From Cytobacillus purgationiresistens (GTDB lineage: Bacteria; Bacillota; Bacilli; Bacillales; Cytobacillaceae), in the NCBI RefSeq assembly GCF_030813235.1, contig NZ_JAUSUB010000041.1:1-39425 (forward strand): 39,425 nt of DNA, given 5' to 3'. The notes beneath the pieces were generated by a model. That model ran no database searches and was not told the DNA's origin. It saw nothing but the letters and a program-made list of their open reading frames with translations. Both the position numbers and the translations under genes were made by a program. Within the stretch, counting starts at the first letter, position 1. Each line of letters opens with the position of its first letter. Below are positions 15,238 to 24,534 of the stretch, one piece after another.

Positions 15238-15885
15238 ATTTTCTATTTCTTTAAGTATATCTGTAATAGGCGTATCAATTAAGAAGCTTTTTTCTCCGTG
15301 ATTGATTGATTCAATCAATTTAATATCTACTTGAACCTCAGGCAGCCCTTGATAAAGAAAAATTAGATTGCCTTCGTTTGTTTCTTGATCATAGCTATCA
15401 AGCTTTAGTTGATACTGGATACTCTTAAGTGTATTCCCTCTTGAAAAATCGGAAATGACCTGTTTAAGAAATCGCTCTCGCTCAGTCAATTTACTGAAAT
15501 GACCAAATGATTCTTGAATTGAATAAGTAGAAAACCCACTCAGAAATATCTCAATATCATTTTGTTCAATTCCTGTGAACAACAAATATATAGGATAATC
15601 TTTTGATTCAAATTCGTTTTTAGTGTGTGAATGAAATTCTTTAAATATCTCTTTATCATGCAAACCGGATAAAATATACTCTTCCATTTTTTCATCTTCA
15701 GTAATAGAATCTAATACTTGATGAGTAACATCTTTTTCTATAGTAACTGGAACTGTCACCTGCTTATTTTTTTCAACTACATGTAAATAAAAATATAAGC
15801 AAACCAGCGAAATGGAAATAAATGCAATAATTAATGTTCCTTTTACTTTTTTCTTCATATCTGTGAACCATTTATAATGGAACAT
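15211..15885 (-). CDS. Single-pass membrane protein ending the secretion operon
   Basis: Residues 1-16 are cytoplasmic, followed by one helix (GTLIIAFISISLVCLYFYLH) and an external domain of about 185 residues with mixed helix and strand (LTERERFLKQVISDFSRGNT, then ESINHGEKSFLIDTPITDIL). Size and topology match VirB8-like subunits (NTF2-fold) of Gram-positive conjugation systems, but no diagnostic motif was found, so VirB8 is only a guess. It overlaps the upstream hydrolase gene by 14 bases if the ATG at 15885 is used; the ATG at 15858 is an alternative. Neither has a clear ribosome site, suggesting translational coupling. Confidence 0.65.
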   Translation of the reverse strand: MFHYKWFTDMKKKVKGTLIIAFISISLVCLYFYLHVVEKNKQVTVPVTIEKDVTHQVLDSITEDEKMEEYILSGLHDKEIFKEFHSHTKNEFESKDYPIYLLFTGIEQNDIEIFLSGFSTYSIQESFGHFSKLTERERFLKQVISDFSRGNTLKSIQYQLKLDSYDQETNEGNLIFLYQGLPEVQVDIKLIESINHGEKSFLIDTPITDILKEIENAQHKEQLP

Positions 15886-17824
15886 AAAGAGCTGGATTTA
15901 AAGCTGTAGCCCGGCCGTTACGAGTTCCATTATGTAGCTCAAAATGAAGGTGTACTCCAGTAGAACTACCGCTAGTTCCCATAATTCCTAAAAACTGCCC
16001 TTGAACAACTTTTTGATTCAAAGTAATTCCCCCCACTTTTCTCATATGTGCATACACAGCTTCATACTCTCTTCCTCCTACATTATGTTTGATGTATACA
16101 TGATTACCGAATCCCCCACCACAACGGTTACCAAAGCTTCCTTGAGGCGGGCAACCGGTCACTACTCTGGTCACTACACCGTCGGCAGCAGAAACTATTG
16201 AAGTATTAGGCGCTTTTGTAGCAATATCAATACCGTTATGAAATTGCTTTTGCCCTTGGATAACTCTCCATCCGTGTGTAGATGTAATAGTGCCAACAGT
16301 GGGTCTTATAAAAGAACCTGGATTGAGTTCACCAGTTCCCATATATTTTGCTGAATCCCTGAACTCTTGGGCTTTAGATTTTACTTTTGTCACGTACCAA
16401 TCTGCCCTATTATAAGCAAATATTGCATTGTCTATATTCTTGCTAAAACCATTCCTATTTAATAATGAAGCAGCAGTAAAAATGGCATCTTTAATTTCCC
16501 AGGGGGAGGCAACTCCATTTTTATCGGCATCTACTCCTAAACCTCCATATTTCTTTATTTGGAGTGGGTTGTATTTAATGCTATCAGGGAGATTTACATA
16601 TCCATTAGAACCTTTACAGCCGGGATAAGACCATCCTAACCATGTGCAAGGCATAAATTGGACATGGCCTTCTGCTCCGGCTGATGAAATCATGGTTGGG
16701 TGTGTAGAGAAACCAGTTTCTACAAAATGAATGGCTGCTATATAATACCAATCTACTTTATATACTTTCTCCGCTTCCAAATAATATTGCATATACTCTG
16801 CAGGGACACCCTCACCAGGTATTACTGTCCCATCATATCCCACCATACTGTTGTTTCCAGTAAGCCAAGCTTTATATGCTATATAGTTGCCTGTCGCTTC
16901 ATATAGTGCCTCTACAAGTAATTTATCTTCTTGTCCATAATTAAATGGAGAATCGGATAACACTCGATTGAAATACGTATAATCCTCATTTTCTATTTTA
17001 TCTTGAATATGTGTATTGGCTCTCGTTTTTGTTGTTACTACCCGTATAACCTCATATTCCTCAACCTCATCAGGAACCACAAAACCTTCTGAATCAATTT
17101 TGGGTCTTGTTTTTATCTCAGTCGTTTCTTTAACTGAAGTTTTCCAATCAGTCGTAAAAGGGGTTACAGTAGATGTCATTATTCTATCCCAAGCCTCAAC
17201 GCTGGTTAACATGGTCACAGTATATGGTTTCTTTTCTTTATCAGTACTGCAATTCGTTTTCCCATCCGTAGTAACGCAAGTTTCGATGTTTGTCTCAATT
17301 GAACCTTCACTTTCTTCATAAGTGAAAACGGGCTTAAGTGTTTCTGCCATAATTGTGACCGCTTCTTTTGCTGATTTCCCATTGTTAGTAGATTCATAAA
17401 GTTGCAGAGCGGCTATGATCAACTCAGGAGGAACCCGATATGGAACTTGTTCAGGCTTTGACATATCTACAGTTTTTTCGGATTCTGCAATTATATGATT
17501 CTGAAGGTTTTTGCCAACCTTATTTAATCCACTATCGGTATCAGAGAAAATAAAAGTAACACTGAAATAGATGATAAAAATTGCCAGTAGAACTCCACCA
17601 ATTATTAGAATGTAAGGGAGTCCTACTGTAGCAAGGAAGGAAAGTAATGCTTTAAAGGCACCCATAACAGCATTAAGGGTAATCTTCGCCGCAATTTTTG
17701 CACCTTTTTTAAGTAGCGCAGTTGCCTTGTTTCTTAGGGCCTTTTTTGCTTTGTTTTTTGCTTGTTGCTTTGCAACCTCTACTATGGCATTTTTATCTTC
17801 TTGTTGTTGTTGTTGTTGAGGCAT
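15872..17824 (-). CDS. T4SS hydrolase: lytic transglycosylase plus M23 endopeptidase
   Basis: A 650-residue membrane-anchored wall hydrolase, the VirB1-like component. Order: Gln-rich start, basic amphipathic helix (20-50), membrane helix at about 65-93, an external region of unknown fold (100-335), transglycosylase domain (340-480) with catalytic Glu369 in AIHFVETGFS, and M23 metallopeptidase (505-648) with zinc ligands His529/Asp533 in FHNGIDI and HLHFEL (His625, His627). It should cleave both glycan strands and peptide cross-links. Its transglycosylase domain is closely related to that of the CwlT-like protein, so the plasmid carries two such enzymes. The ATG lies six bases after the VirB6-like stop. 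Confidence 0.88.
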   Translation of the reverse strand: MPQQQQQQEDKNAIVEVAKQQAKNKAKKALRNKATALLKKGAKIAAKITLNAVMGAFKALLSFLATVGLPYILIIGGVLLAIFIIYFSVTFIFSDTDSGLNKVGKNLQNHIIAESEKTVDMSKPEQVPYRVPPELIIAALQLYESTNNGKSAKEAVTIMAETLKPVFTYEESEGSIETNIETCVTTDGKTNCSTDKEKKPYTVTMLTSVEAWDRIMTSTVTPFTTDWKTSVKETTEIKTRPKIDSEGFVVPDEVEEYEVIRVVTTKTRANTHIQDKIENEDYTYFNRVLSDSPFNYGQEDKLLVEALYEATGNYIAYKAWLTGNNSMVGYDGTVIPGEGVPAEYMQYYLEAEKVYKVDWYYIAAIHFVETGFSTHPTMISSAGAEGHVQFMPCTWLGWSYPGCKGSNGYVNLPDSIKYNPLQIKKYGGLGVDADKNGVASPWEIKDAIFTAASLLNRNGFSKNIDNAIFAYNRADWYVTKVKSKAQEFRDSAKYMGTGELNPGSFIRPTVGTITSTHGWRVIQGQKQFHNGIDIATKAPNTSIVSAADGVVTRVVTGCPPQGSFGNRCGGGFGNHVYIKHNVGGREYEAVYAHMRKVGGITLNQKVVQGQFLGIMGTSGSSTGVHLHFELHNGTRNGRATALNPALYVPL

Positions 17825-17830
17825 TCATAA

Positions 17831-20800
17831 TCACCCCAACAATCCTTGTTTTCTACGTACAAGATCAATCTGTTTCCTTTTGTTTAACCCTCGATTTATC
17901 CTTAGGGTATCCCTGGATGTTATTAACTCACTAATTGATTCAGCTGAGTAATACGGCGTCGTAGGGGTCTGATTGTAATCTGTATAAGTACTCATGTTAG
18001 GTGTACCGTTCGTACTATTAATAGCGATTGAAGAGCCAGCCGTTGGAGATAAAGGTTTCAATTGTTTTCTATCTACCTTTACAGGTATTTGAATCGTCTC
18101 ATCATTTTGTAGTCTACTATCACCAGAGAAAATAGGAGATAGTCTGTATGTCACACCTTCCTTGCTACCTGTTACAAACTGACGATCTTTCTCCATCACA
18201 ACTTGGAAATTTTCCATGCCGCTATCTACCATATCCTCAATGTGAAATTGCCCGGCATCTACACTTTGACTATAGGACGGTACATTTGGCTTAGAAATTG
18301 GGCTATGCCTTCCTCTTAAGCTTGGGTTACCTAATAATTCATTTGGATTGGATGATAGATTCATTGGTGTAGGTACTCTACCGCCTCCGCTATCTAATCT
18401 ATATGTGGATGGAGCACCACTACTAGACGAGCGAGCTATCAGTGAATCTCCTTGCATATCAAGATCTTGATAAACAACATCCCCACTTCTAAGTCCACTA
18501 TGCCCAGCTGATTTTCTCGATACAATTTGGCTGTCACCACTTTTGGTACGTACTTCTACATACGATTCATTGGGTGTAAATACTTGTCTGATTGCGCCAG
18601 GTGCAATCATTTTATTTCCGTGATCATCTGTTACTGTTTGAGCCATCTGAATAACTTCGGAAGGCGATTTAATTTCGTTTTGTACTTGATTTGCAAACGG
18701 GGAATGTCTAGATGCAAGAGATTTAGCTCCTTGGTAAGCTTTTGCCCCAAATAACATTCCAGCTGAATAGCCAGCGACGTTTTGAAAATTTTGTTGTGCT
18801 TGTACTGCTCCGCCACTTTGCTCAGCTATTGAATCAAAAGTTGATCTTAATCCATCTGTAGCTGCCTGCCTTACTCCGCTCATCGTTGTAAGAAGGCCGG
18901 ATTCACCAAATTGTGAATTAACAGCCATTGAAGCATTTGCTTGTGAAGCACCCGTGCTTAATGCACTTCCTAGCTTCTTAGTACTGTTAACAAAACCCGG
19001 TATGCCTGAGCCTGCTGCTAAATAACTACCACTCTTCTTACCAAGGTCCTGCATTCTTTCCATTGAACCCGCAAAACCGTTTGAAAAAGTGGCATTATCA
19101 GCGGTTTTGGCGCTATCTGTGTACATCTTAAGATTATCGCTGTGTAATGAAGGCATTTTTTCTTTCCACATGTTAGCTGCAGTTGCTTGTGATACTCCAT
19201 TTGCGGTTTGTGCGGCTATAAACTCATTTTTCATATCCTGTGTTTTCATGTTAGCCATTCTACCAGCGAGAAAAGCAGTATTTGGTTTACCGGAACTTTG
19301 TAATAATGAAGCTCCTTGTACATGGTTAACTGCGTCATTGCCGGCGGCACTAATACTATTTACATTTCCCACTTCAGGAATATCTTTAATTGCAGAGGAA
19401 AGTCTACTGTTGAATTCTTTTTTTGATATTGGTTCATTAGGATCGCCACTCAAACTAGATGCAACACTGTTTCCTCTGTCCATGAATGCATTCTTCATTT
19501 GTTCCTTTTTACTTGTAAAGGCAGTCATTGCTCTTGCAGTATAATCCTCATTACTTTCTCCGGCTTTTTGAGGATTCTGAGTAGCATAATTTGATAAAAA
19601 TTTGTCCTTATTATCATGAGCCCATTGATTAGCCATAGCATCAGACGAAGCATTAATCATAGTTGAAGGGTTGGTGAAACCTTCACTCTCTTTATTTGCA
19701 GAACCATAAATTGATTTTGCTTTATTATAAAAACCAGTTCTTTTGGAAGCAGCGATTTGGCTAAATTTATTTTCTAACTCACCTTTTGACGCATTAGGGT
19801 GTAATTCTTTTAGTCTAGCCATTTCTGCATCTTTATTTTGATTTGCCCAAGACAGTGTTTCCGAATCTGCAACTGCGTTAGCAAAGTTTTCATCAAATCC
19901 TGCACCGTTCTTTCCAATTCCACCACTTTTGAAAGCATCCAGCCCTTTTCTATTGCGAGCTAAGATTCCTTGGTGAGCGGACGAACCAACCCTCCCAGCT
20001 AATCCACCTATTGCACCACCAGCAGCCGAACCAGCTGTTGCGCCCATAATGGAGGCTACTGGTCCCATTGGTGAACCTGCTACTGCACCTGCCATACCAG
20101 CAACTGCTTTTCCGAAACGACTTGTAATGTCACCAGCTTTGAGCATTTTTTCAGCATTAGATGTTGTTCCTTTATCAGAACCTGCCATTGCTCCCATTGT
20201 TTTAGTACCCTCTTCTTGGCCGTTCCCTTTTCCTTGAATTCTATCTTTGGCACCAGAGTACATACCCTTAATAGCACCAGATACACTTTTGTCACCAATT
20301 GCACCTTTAACAGAACCATACATCCCTGCTAAAGCCCCCATGCCAAGCATGGCCCCTGCTTTTGAAAGTCCACCTTGCATATCTCCACCCATTCCTAATA
20401 ATTTTCGAACCGCCTCAGAAATAGGGATAAAGATAAGGTATACGATAACGGTTTCAACGAACCCGTCGCTTGTGGAAGATAATGTAGCAACTGTCCAAAA
20501 AACGAATGCATGTATAGACTGTACAAAAATAGAACCAATGAGTTCTTTTAACCAAGAGGATGTGATCGGTTTAAACTGTGGGTGAAGCCAGAAAACCATC
20601 ATTAGAGGCCCCATGCCCATCAAAATGATCAAAGTAACTTTCCTCATCATGTAGTAGAAGTTAGCCCAAATCATGAGTCCAAAAAGGATTAATTGAATGA
20701 ATATGTAACCCATTACTCCAGATACGTCTTCAGTTGTCTCTTCTTTGATTTTGTCCAAACTACTTTCATAAGCCCCGTTAAACATCTTAATTATTCCGTC

Positions 20801-21184
20801 ATTAATTGTAAAAAGTAAGTCGTATAAAATAGGTAAGTTGACTAGTACGATTCCAACAAGAAGTAAATCTTTGAAAAACTCTATCAATTCATTTCTTCGA
20901 TGAGGATTTATTGGAGCACCAGCAATTCTCATACCATAAATAACGATGAAAGCGACTATGAAAAACCCAGAAAGTGTAAACATGGAATAATATACCGGGT
21001 TTAGGGCATCATTTAAGTCTGATGCCTTAAATGTTGACCATACTAGTTTCCCGTCATCATTCATACCGAATACCAAGTCTTTTAATTGTGACAGTCCAGT
21101 AAAAGGTTCTATTAAGCTATCAAATAGAAATTTTATTAGGCTCTCAAATATCTCTATAATCTTCTCAGCAGCTGCACCTAACAA
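17831..21184 (-). CDS. VirB6/TrbL-like polytopic channel protein
   Basis: An 1117-residue inner-membrane component. The first 270 residues hold about six or seven membrane helices (FTLSGFFIVAFIVIYGMRIA, FIQLILFGLMIWANFYYMMR, VTLIILMGMGPLMMVFWLHP are clear). The next 150 are very rich in Gly, Ala, Met and Ser, and the remaining 700 are hydrophilic with many Asn, Gln, Ser and Ala. A VirB6-type membrane core with a long Gly/Ala-rich tail is typical of Gram-positive conjugation channels. TTG start behind GGGAGGG. The several open frames on the opposite strand are shadows caused by its low-complexity composition. Confidence 0.82.
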   Translation of the reverse strand: MLGAAAEKIIEIFESLIKFLFDSLIEPFTGLSQLKDLVFGMNDDGKLVWSTFKASDLNDALNPVYYSMFTLSGFFIVAFIVIYGMRIAGAPINPHRRNELIEFFKDLLLVGIVLVNLPILYDLLFTINDGIIKMFNGAYESSLDKIKEETTEDVSGVMGYIFIQLILFGLMIWANFYYMMRKVTLIILMGMGPLMMVFWLHPQFKPITSSWLKELIGSIFVQSIHAFVFWTVATLSSTSDGFVETVIVYLIFIPISEAVRKLLGMGGDMQGGLSKAGAMLGMGALAGMYGSVKGAIGDKSVSGAIKGMYSGAKDRIQGKGNGQEEGTKTMGAMAGSDKGTTSNAEKMLKAGDITSRFGKAVAGMAGAVAGSPMGPVASIMGATAGSAAGGAIGGLAGRVGSSAHQGILARNRKGLDAFKSGGIGKNGAGFDENFANAVADSETLSWANQNKDAEMARLKELHPNASKGELENKFSQIAASKRTGFYNKAKSIYGSANKESEGFTNPSTMINASSDAMANQWAHDNKDKFLSNYATQNPQKAGESNEDYTARAMTAFTSKKEQMKNAFMDRGNSVASSLSGDPNEPISKKEFNSRLSSAIKDIPEVGNVNSISAAGNDAVNHVQGASLLQSSGKPNTAFLAGRMANMKTQDMKNEFIAAQTANGVSQATAANMWKEKMPSLHSDNLKMYTDSAKTADNATFSNGFAGSMERMQDLGKKSGSYLAAGSGIPGFVNSTKKLGSALSTGASQANASMAVNSQFGESGLLTTMSGVRQAATDGLRSTFDSIAEQSGGAVQAQQNFQNVAGYSAGMLFGAKAYQGAKSLASRHSPFANQVQNEIKSPSEVIQMAQTVTDDHGNKMIAPGAIRQVFTPNESYVEVRTKSGDSQIVSRKSAGHSGLRSGDVVYQDLDMQGDSLIARSSSSGAPSTYRLDSGGGRVPTPMNLSSNPNELLGNPSLRGRHSPISKPNVPSYSQSVDAGQFHIEDMVDSGMENFQVVMEKDRQFVTGSKEGVTYRLSPIFSGDSRLQNDETIQIPVKVDRKQLKPLSPTAGSSIAINSTNGTPNMSTYTDYNQTPTTPYYSAESISELITSRDTLRINRGLNKRKQIDLVRRKQGLLG

Positions 21185-21199
21185 TTTTTACCCTCCCTT

Positions 21200-23269
21200 C
21201 TAATAGAGCATTTGTTGGGTAAATGCATTTTTTTGTCTTCTTTCAGCAAGAACCGCATCATTGCTTTCGATAAATTCTAGTTCCTCTGTAGATGGGTCTG
21301 TTTGTAGCCAGACGGAAGAACGTCCAACCCTGAAAATACCTTCACCCTTATCTGGATTCTCAAAAAGTTTACTGATTTCTCCTTGCGATAGATCAAAGTT
21401 TTCATTTATCAGTTTTAAATCAATCTTGTTTTGTTTAAGAAAGAAAAATGTGTGTGTATTTTGAAGCACGCCGCGAGCTTTTTTTGATTCAAGAATGCGT
21501 ACAAAGTCTTGTGAAGCAATACGAAAGCCACCATTTCTTTTCCTAATGCGCCTGGCTACTTTTTCTGCAAAAGTAACAGTTTGCTCAGAGTCAATCATTG
21601 TCCAAAATTCATCACATAAAACAATCTTTCGTTTTAGTGCGTTATCTACATTTTTAACAAAGTACTCCCATATGTAGTTGAGGATGACGTGATATGCAAT
21701 TGGTCTCAAGAAGCCTTCTTCCATTTGAGAAATATCGAAGTTTACTAATTTCGCTGTGTGTAGGTCACCAGTCACTGATTTTCCTAGATAAGTTTGGCCA
21801 TCAAATATTGGTTTGGATCCATCTCGTAGAAATGGTCGGATGGCAGCTATCAATCTTTCTGCATTATATTCATTTGAATAATTAGAAACTAAGTAGTTAT
21901 ATACGTCGGATATGGTAGGTTCGGGCTTCCTGACCTTTGATTGAACAATTTGTCCATTTACTTCTTTAGGTTTTTCTTCAAAGAGTGACGAGGGGTGTGT
22001 GGTATATCCTAACTTTTTATACTGATGATTAAGGGCTTCTTCACAATAATTGCTTTCAAAGACTGTGAGACCTTCACCCTCTTGATTTTTACCTCGACAT
22101 AAAATATCAAAAAAGTCTAAAGCTTCATTAATTTTTTCTTTAATTGGAACAAAAGATATATATGTTTTCCCATCCTTCTCAAATACTTCTCTTTGGTCCG
22201 AGTCTTCTAAAAACTCAAGTTCTTCATCGTTATCCTCGAGAGGAATGTTCGTTACATTAAGGGCTAATGGGTTGATGATTATTTTACTTTCTTCTGATAA
22301 TCCTAGACTTATCCCACCTAGCCTTTTTACAATTCTTTTATTTTCACCTTCAACATCAATTATTCGGGTAGAAACCGATAATCCAGTAGTTTCTCTAGCA
22401 AGTAATAGTTTTACAGCTATACTTTTCCCGGAACCACTAACACCAAAAATGGCCATGTTGTAGTTGTCAGGTTTATTTTCAGGAGTACCAAATGCATTAT
22501 AGAATTCCTTTTGACCGGTAATTAGATTACGCCCTATGGGTATACCACCGTTGAATTTCCCGCTGCCTGAGATGAATGGTGCAAATGTTGCTAATGAACG
22601 TCTGTCAATGTTTCTAAGACTATCTTTAATTTCATTTGAAGCTAAAGGAGTTATTGAGCGAATTCCCTTTTTGACTCTGCCCCATGTTGATGCTAGTTTA
22701 ATGAATTTCGAACCCATTTCATCTTCAATTTTTTCAAAATACTTATCTAGCTCTCTTTCTGAATTAGCGTATAGATTACCTAGTACACCAACATGATAGG
22801 CATCATTTTCACTGAATTGCAGTTCTTCCATTAAAACTTCTGTATCAACAATTTTCGTTTGTAAATCCAGGACTTGATCTTGGTTACCTCTTTTGATCTG
22901 GAATGACAGATTTGATTTAAGAATTGTATTTTGTTTTTGTAACATCCTGATAGCATCATTTTTTGGTATATTGTGAACATCAATCATAATGTCTATTTCT
23001 CCGCTGCTAGTGAGCGCACTAAGCCAATCTGTTTGCATTTTACGAGGGTACCCATCTCTAGGTATATAAAAAGGTCTGAAGTATGTTTTCGAACTTAATG
23101 ATTGTTTAACTATTCCGTAATCATCACTTGTTATTTTTATACCATCAGGTGAAATGACATCCCATAATGTGGGAATCATATTAATTGCAAGATCATCTTC
23201 ATTTATGGGTGTTTCAATAACTTCTTCAACTTGTCTTTTCTTTTTTAGCTTCTTCTTTAACACTTTCAA
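21200..23269 (-). CDS. VirB4/ConE-like ATPase, C-terminal part
   Basis: The T4SS energising ATPase, 689 residues. Walker A is GVSGSGKS (276-283) and Walker B is IVLCDEFW (Asp553/Glu554). The stretch FRIASQDFVRILESKKARGV is the conserved sensor region of VirB4/TraC proteins. The preceding 230 residues match the VirB4 middle region. It powers substrate or pilin movement at the inner membrane. The start is TTG at 23269 or GTG at 23263 after GGGGGA, overlapping the end of the upstream gene by about 40 bases. That upstream gene appears to encode the N-terminal part of VirB4 as a separate protein. Confidence 0.9.
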   Translation of the reverse strand: MKVLKKKLKKKRQVEEVIETPINEDDLAINMIPTLWDVISPDGIKITSDDYGIVKQSLSSKTYFRPFYIPRDGYPRKMQTDWLSALTSSGEIDIMIDVHNIPKNDAIRMLQKQNTILKSNLSFQIKRGNQDQVLDLQTKIVDTEVLMEELQFSENDAYHVGVLGNLYANSERELDKYFEKIEDEMGSKFIKLASTWGRVKKGIRSITPLASNEIKDSLRNIDRRSLATFAPFISGSGKFNGGIPIGRNLITGQKEFYNAFGTPENKPDNYNMAIFGVSGSGKSIAVKLLLARETTGLSVSTRIIDVEGENKRIVKRLGGISLGLSEESKIIINPLALNVTNIPLEDNDEELEFLEDSDQREVFEKDGKTYISFVPIKEKINEALDFFDILCRGKNQEGEGLTVFESNYCEEALNHQYKKLGYTTHPSSLFEEKPKEVNGQIVQSKVRKPEPTISDVYNYLVSNYSNEYNAERLIAAIRPFLRDGSKPIFDGQTYLGKSVTGDLHTAKLVNFDISQMEEGFLRPIAYHVILNYIWEYFVKNVDNALKRKIVLCDEFWTMIDSEQTVTFAEKVARRIRKRNGGFRIASQDFVRILESKKARGVLQNTHTFFFLKQNKIDLKLINENFDLSQGEISKLFENPDKGEGIFRVGRSSVWLQTDPSTEELEFIESNDAVLAERRQKNAFTQQMLY

Positions 23270-24113
23270 TTTCCCCCTTCACTTTAGCTATATGGGTAGC
23301 CGTCTGATCTGCGGTTACGTATAAAGCAAGTTGTTCTTTATCTTCAATATCATTAAATCGATTTTTTACTGCTTTTCTCCGATTAAATGCATAATATAGG
23401 ACTTCTCCTATTCCTTCTGTCGTTAACATCTGGACATCCATATTTGCCTTTCTTAATTGAGATTTTGCAGTCATTAATCGACGGTACAATTCGTTGAAAG
23501 CTTTATCTATAATTTTTTCTTCTAGCTCTTCCTCATCTTCTGCTCTAATATCTTTTAAATCGATTTTATAATCCCAAATCAAGAACTTTTTTGTTTCAAA
23601 TCTTGGTTGTGACCTTTGCCAAATTTCAAGGTCTTGTATCATTTGTTTTCCATATTGATATGCTAACTCCGGCAATTCCTCATCATCGTCCATGGTCTTC
23701 TCAATCTCTTTAATAGGATCCGTTAAGTCAACAAATCTATTTTGAAGATATATTCTAAAATTATAGTTAGCTTGAGCACACCATGTTTCAAATACTGCAT
23801 CAATGGCTCCTTGCTCAGTGTCATCCAGAAGATAATAATTTACAGGATCTACCTCAGCCATAATTGAAAAAGTATTATCATTATGCCTAATCATGTGATT
23901 TTCTATTGAATGAATGTTTGGAAATAATTTTCTAAACGCGGCTGCTTCTTCTTCAGAGTCATCATCAACCTGTTTTTGTTGTTTGGGTTTAAAATGTTGC
24001 TGATTCTTTTTAGTGTTTTTTTCTTTCCAAGGTAGTATAGGCTCTTTCAATATGATCCTGGACACAACATATAGAATGAGTGAAACAGAAACCAAAAATA
24101 ATATGTCCTTCAT
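23226..24113 (-). CDS. Membrane-anchored VirB4 N-terminal-like protein (ConD-like)
   Basis: A 295-residue protein with a membrane helix at 3-22, a Gln/Lys/Glu linker to about 60, then a domain that begins FRKLFPNIHSIENHMIRHND and continues with IMAEVDPVNYYLLDDTEQGA. This looks like the N-terminal domain of VirB4/TraC ATPases. The gene order PrgI, this gene, Walker ATPase suggests that VirB4 is split in two, as ConD and ConE are in ICEBs1-like elements. Its last 44 bases overlap the ATPase gene in another frame, so the two products are probably made together. Starts after AGGAGG. Confidence 0.72.
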   Translation of the reverse strand: MKDILFLVSVSLILYVVSRIILKEPILPWKEKNTKKNQQHFKPKQQKQVDDDSEEEAAAFRKLFPNIHSIENHMIRHNDNTFSIMAEVDPVNYYLLDDTEQGAIDAVFETWCAQANYNFRIYLQNRFVDLTDPIKEIEKTMDDDEELPELAYQYGKQMIQDLEIWQRSQPRFETKKFLIWDYKIDLKDIRAEDEEELEEKIIDKAFNELYRRLMTAKSQLRKANMDVQMLTTEGIGEVLYYAFNRRKAVKNRFNDIEDKEQLALYVTADQTATHIAKVKGEIESVKEEAKKEKTS

Positions 24114-24131
24114 TAAAGGTCCTCCTTTTAA

Positions 24132-24449
24132 CTAATCGCCTTTTCTCCAATTACCGTACTGAGTTTTTCTCTGAAACTTGATATAGTAGTAAAAGTCACG
24201 GTTCATATGTTCTTTTTTGGTAAACCCAAGAAAGATAACAATCGCGACTACTGGACTAGCAAATATCAAACATGTAACAGCTGCTGCTAGCCAGCCAAAA
24301 ACAACAGATAGTAATTTGAACATCCCAGGAATATATGAATATAAAAGTAGACCGCCAACGGCTAAATATACTGCGTGTCTTTTTGATAAAACACCTAATA
24401 TTTCTTTTTGTTCACTAGACATGTCTGTTGGAACTTTAGATATGCGCAA
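24132..24449 (-). CDS. PrgI-family protein (VirB3-like)
   Basis: A 105-residue protein with the family's start (MRISKVPTDMSSEQKEILGV, then LSKRHAVY), two adjacent membrane helices (about 30-48 and 52-78) and a basic end with FYYYIKFQRK. PrgI-family proteins occupy the VirB3 position directly before VirB4 in Gram-positive conjugation operons, as here. TTG start behind AAGGGTGA. A hairpin lies in the 85-base gap after the pilin-like gene. Confidence 0.85.
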   Translation of the reverse strand: MRISKVPTDMSSEQKEILGVLSKRHAVYLAVGGLLLYSYIPGMFKLLSVVFGWLAAAVTCLIFASPVVAIVIFLGFTKKEHMNRDFYYYIKFQRKTQYGNWRKGD

Positions 24450-24478
24450 GATGAGTCACCCTTTTCGTAGTTAAAATA

Positions 24479-24508
24479 AATACCTTCTTTTATAAAAAAG
24501 AAGGTATT
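24479..24508 (-). terminator. Terminator-like hairpin between VirB2-like and PrgI genes
   Basis: Perfect 12-bp arms AATACCTTCTTT and AAAGAAGGTATT enclose a six-base loop, followed on the minus strand by TTATTTTAA. Within an operon it would lower expression of the downstream genes relative to the pilin-like gene, unless transcription is made resistant to it. Confidence 0.65.
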
Positions 24509-24534
24509 ATGTAGAAAATGAAGGAGTAAGTAAG

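Noticed and set aside
15872..17824. Phage tail lysin as an alternative to a T4SS hydrolase
   Set aside because: The N-terminal membrane anchor and position after VirB6-like and VirB4 genes fit a secretion apparatus, and no phage structural gene is present.
19089..19544. 151-codon plus-strand frame inside the VirB6-like gene
   Set aside because: A shadow produced by the Ala/Ser/Asn-rich tail on the other strand.
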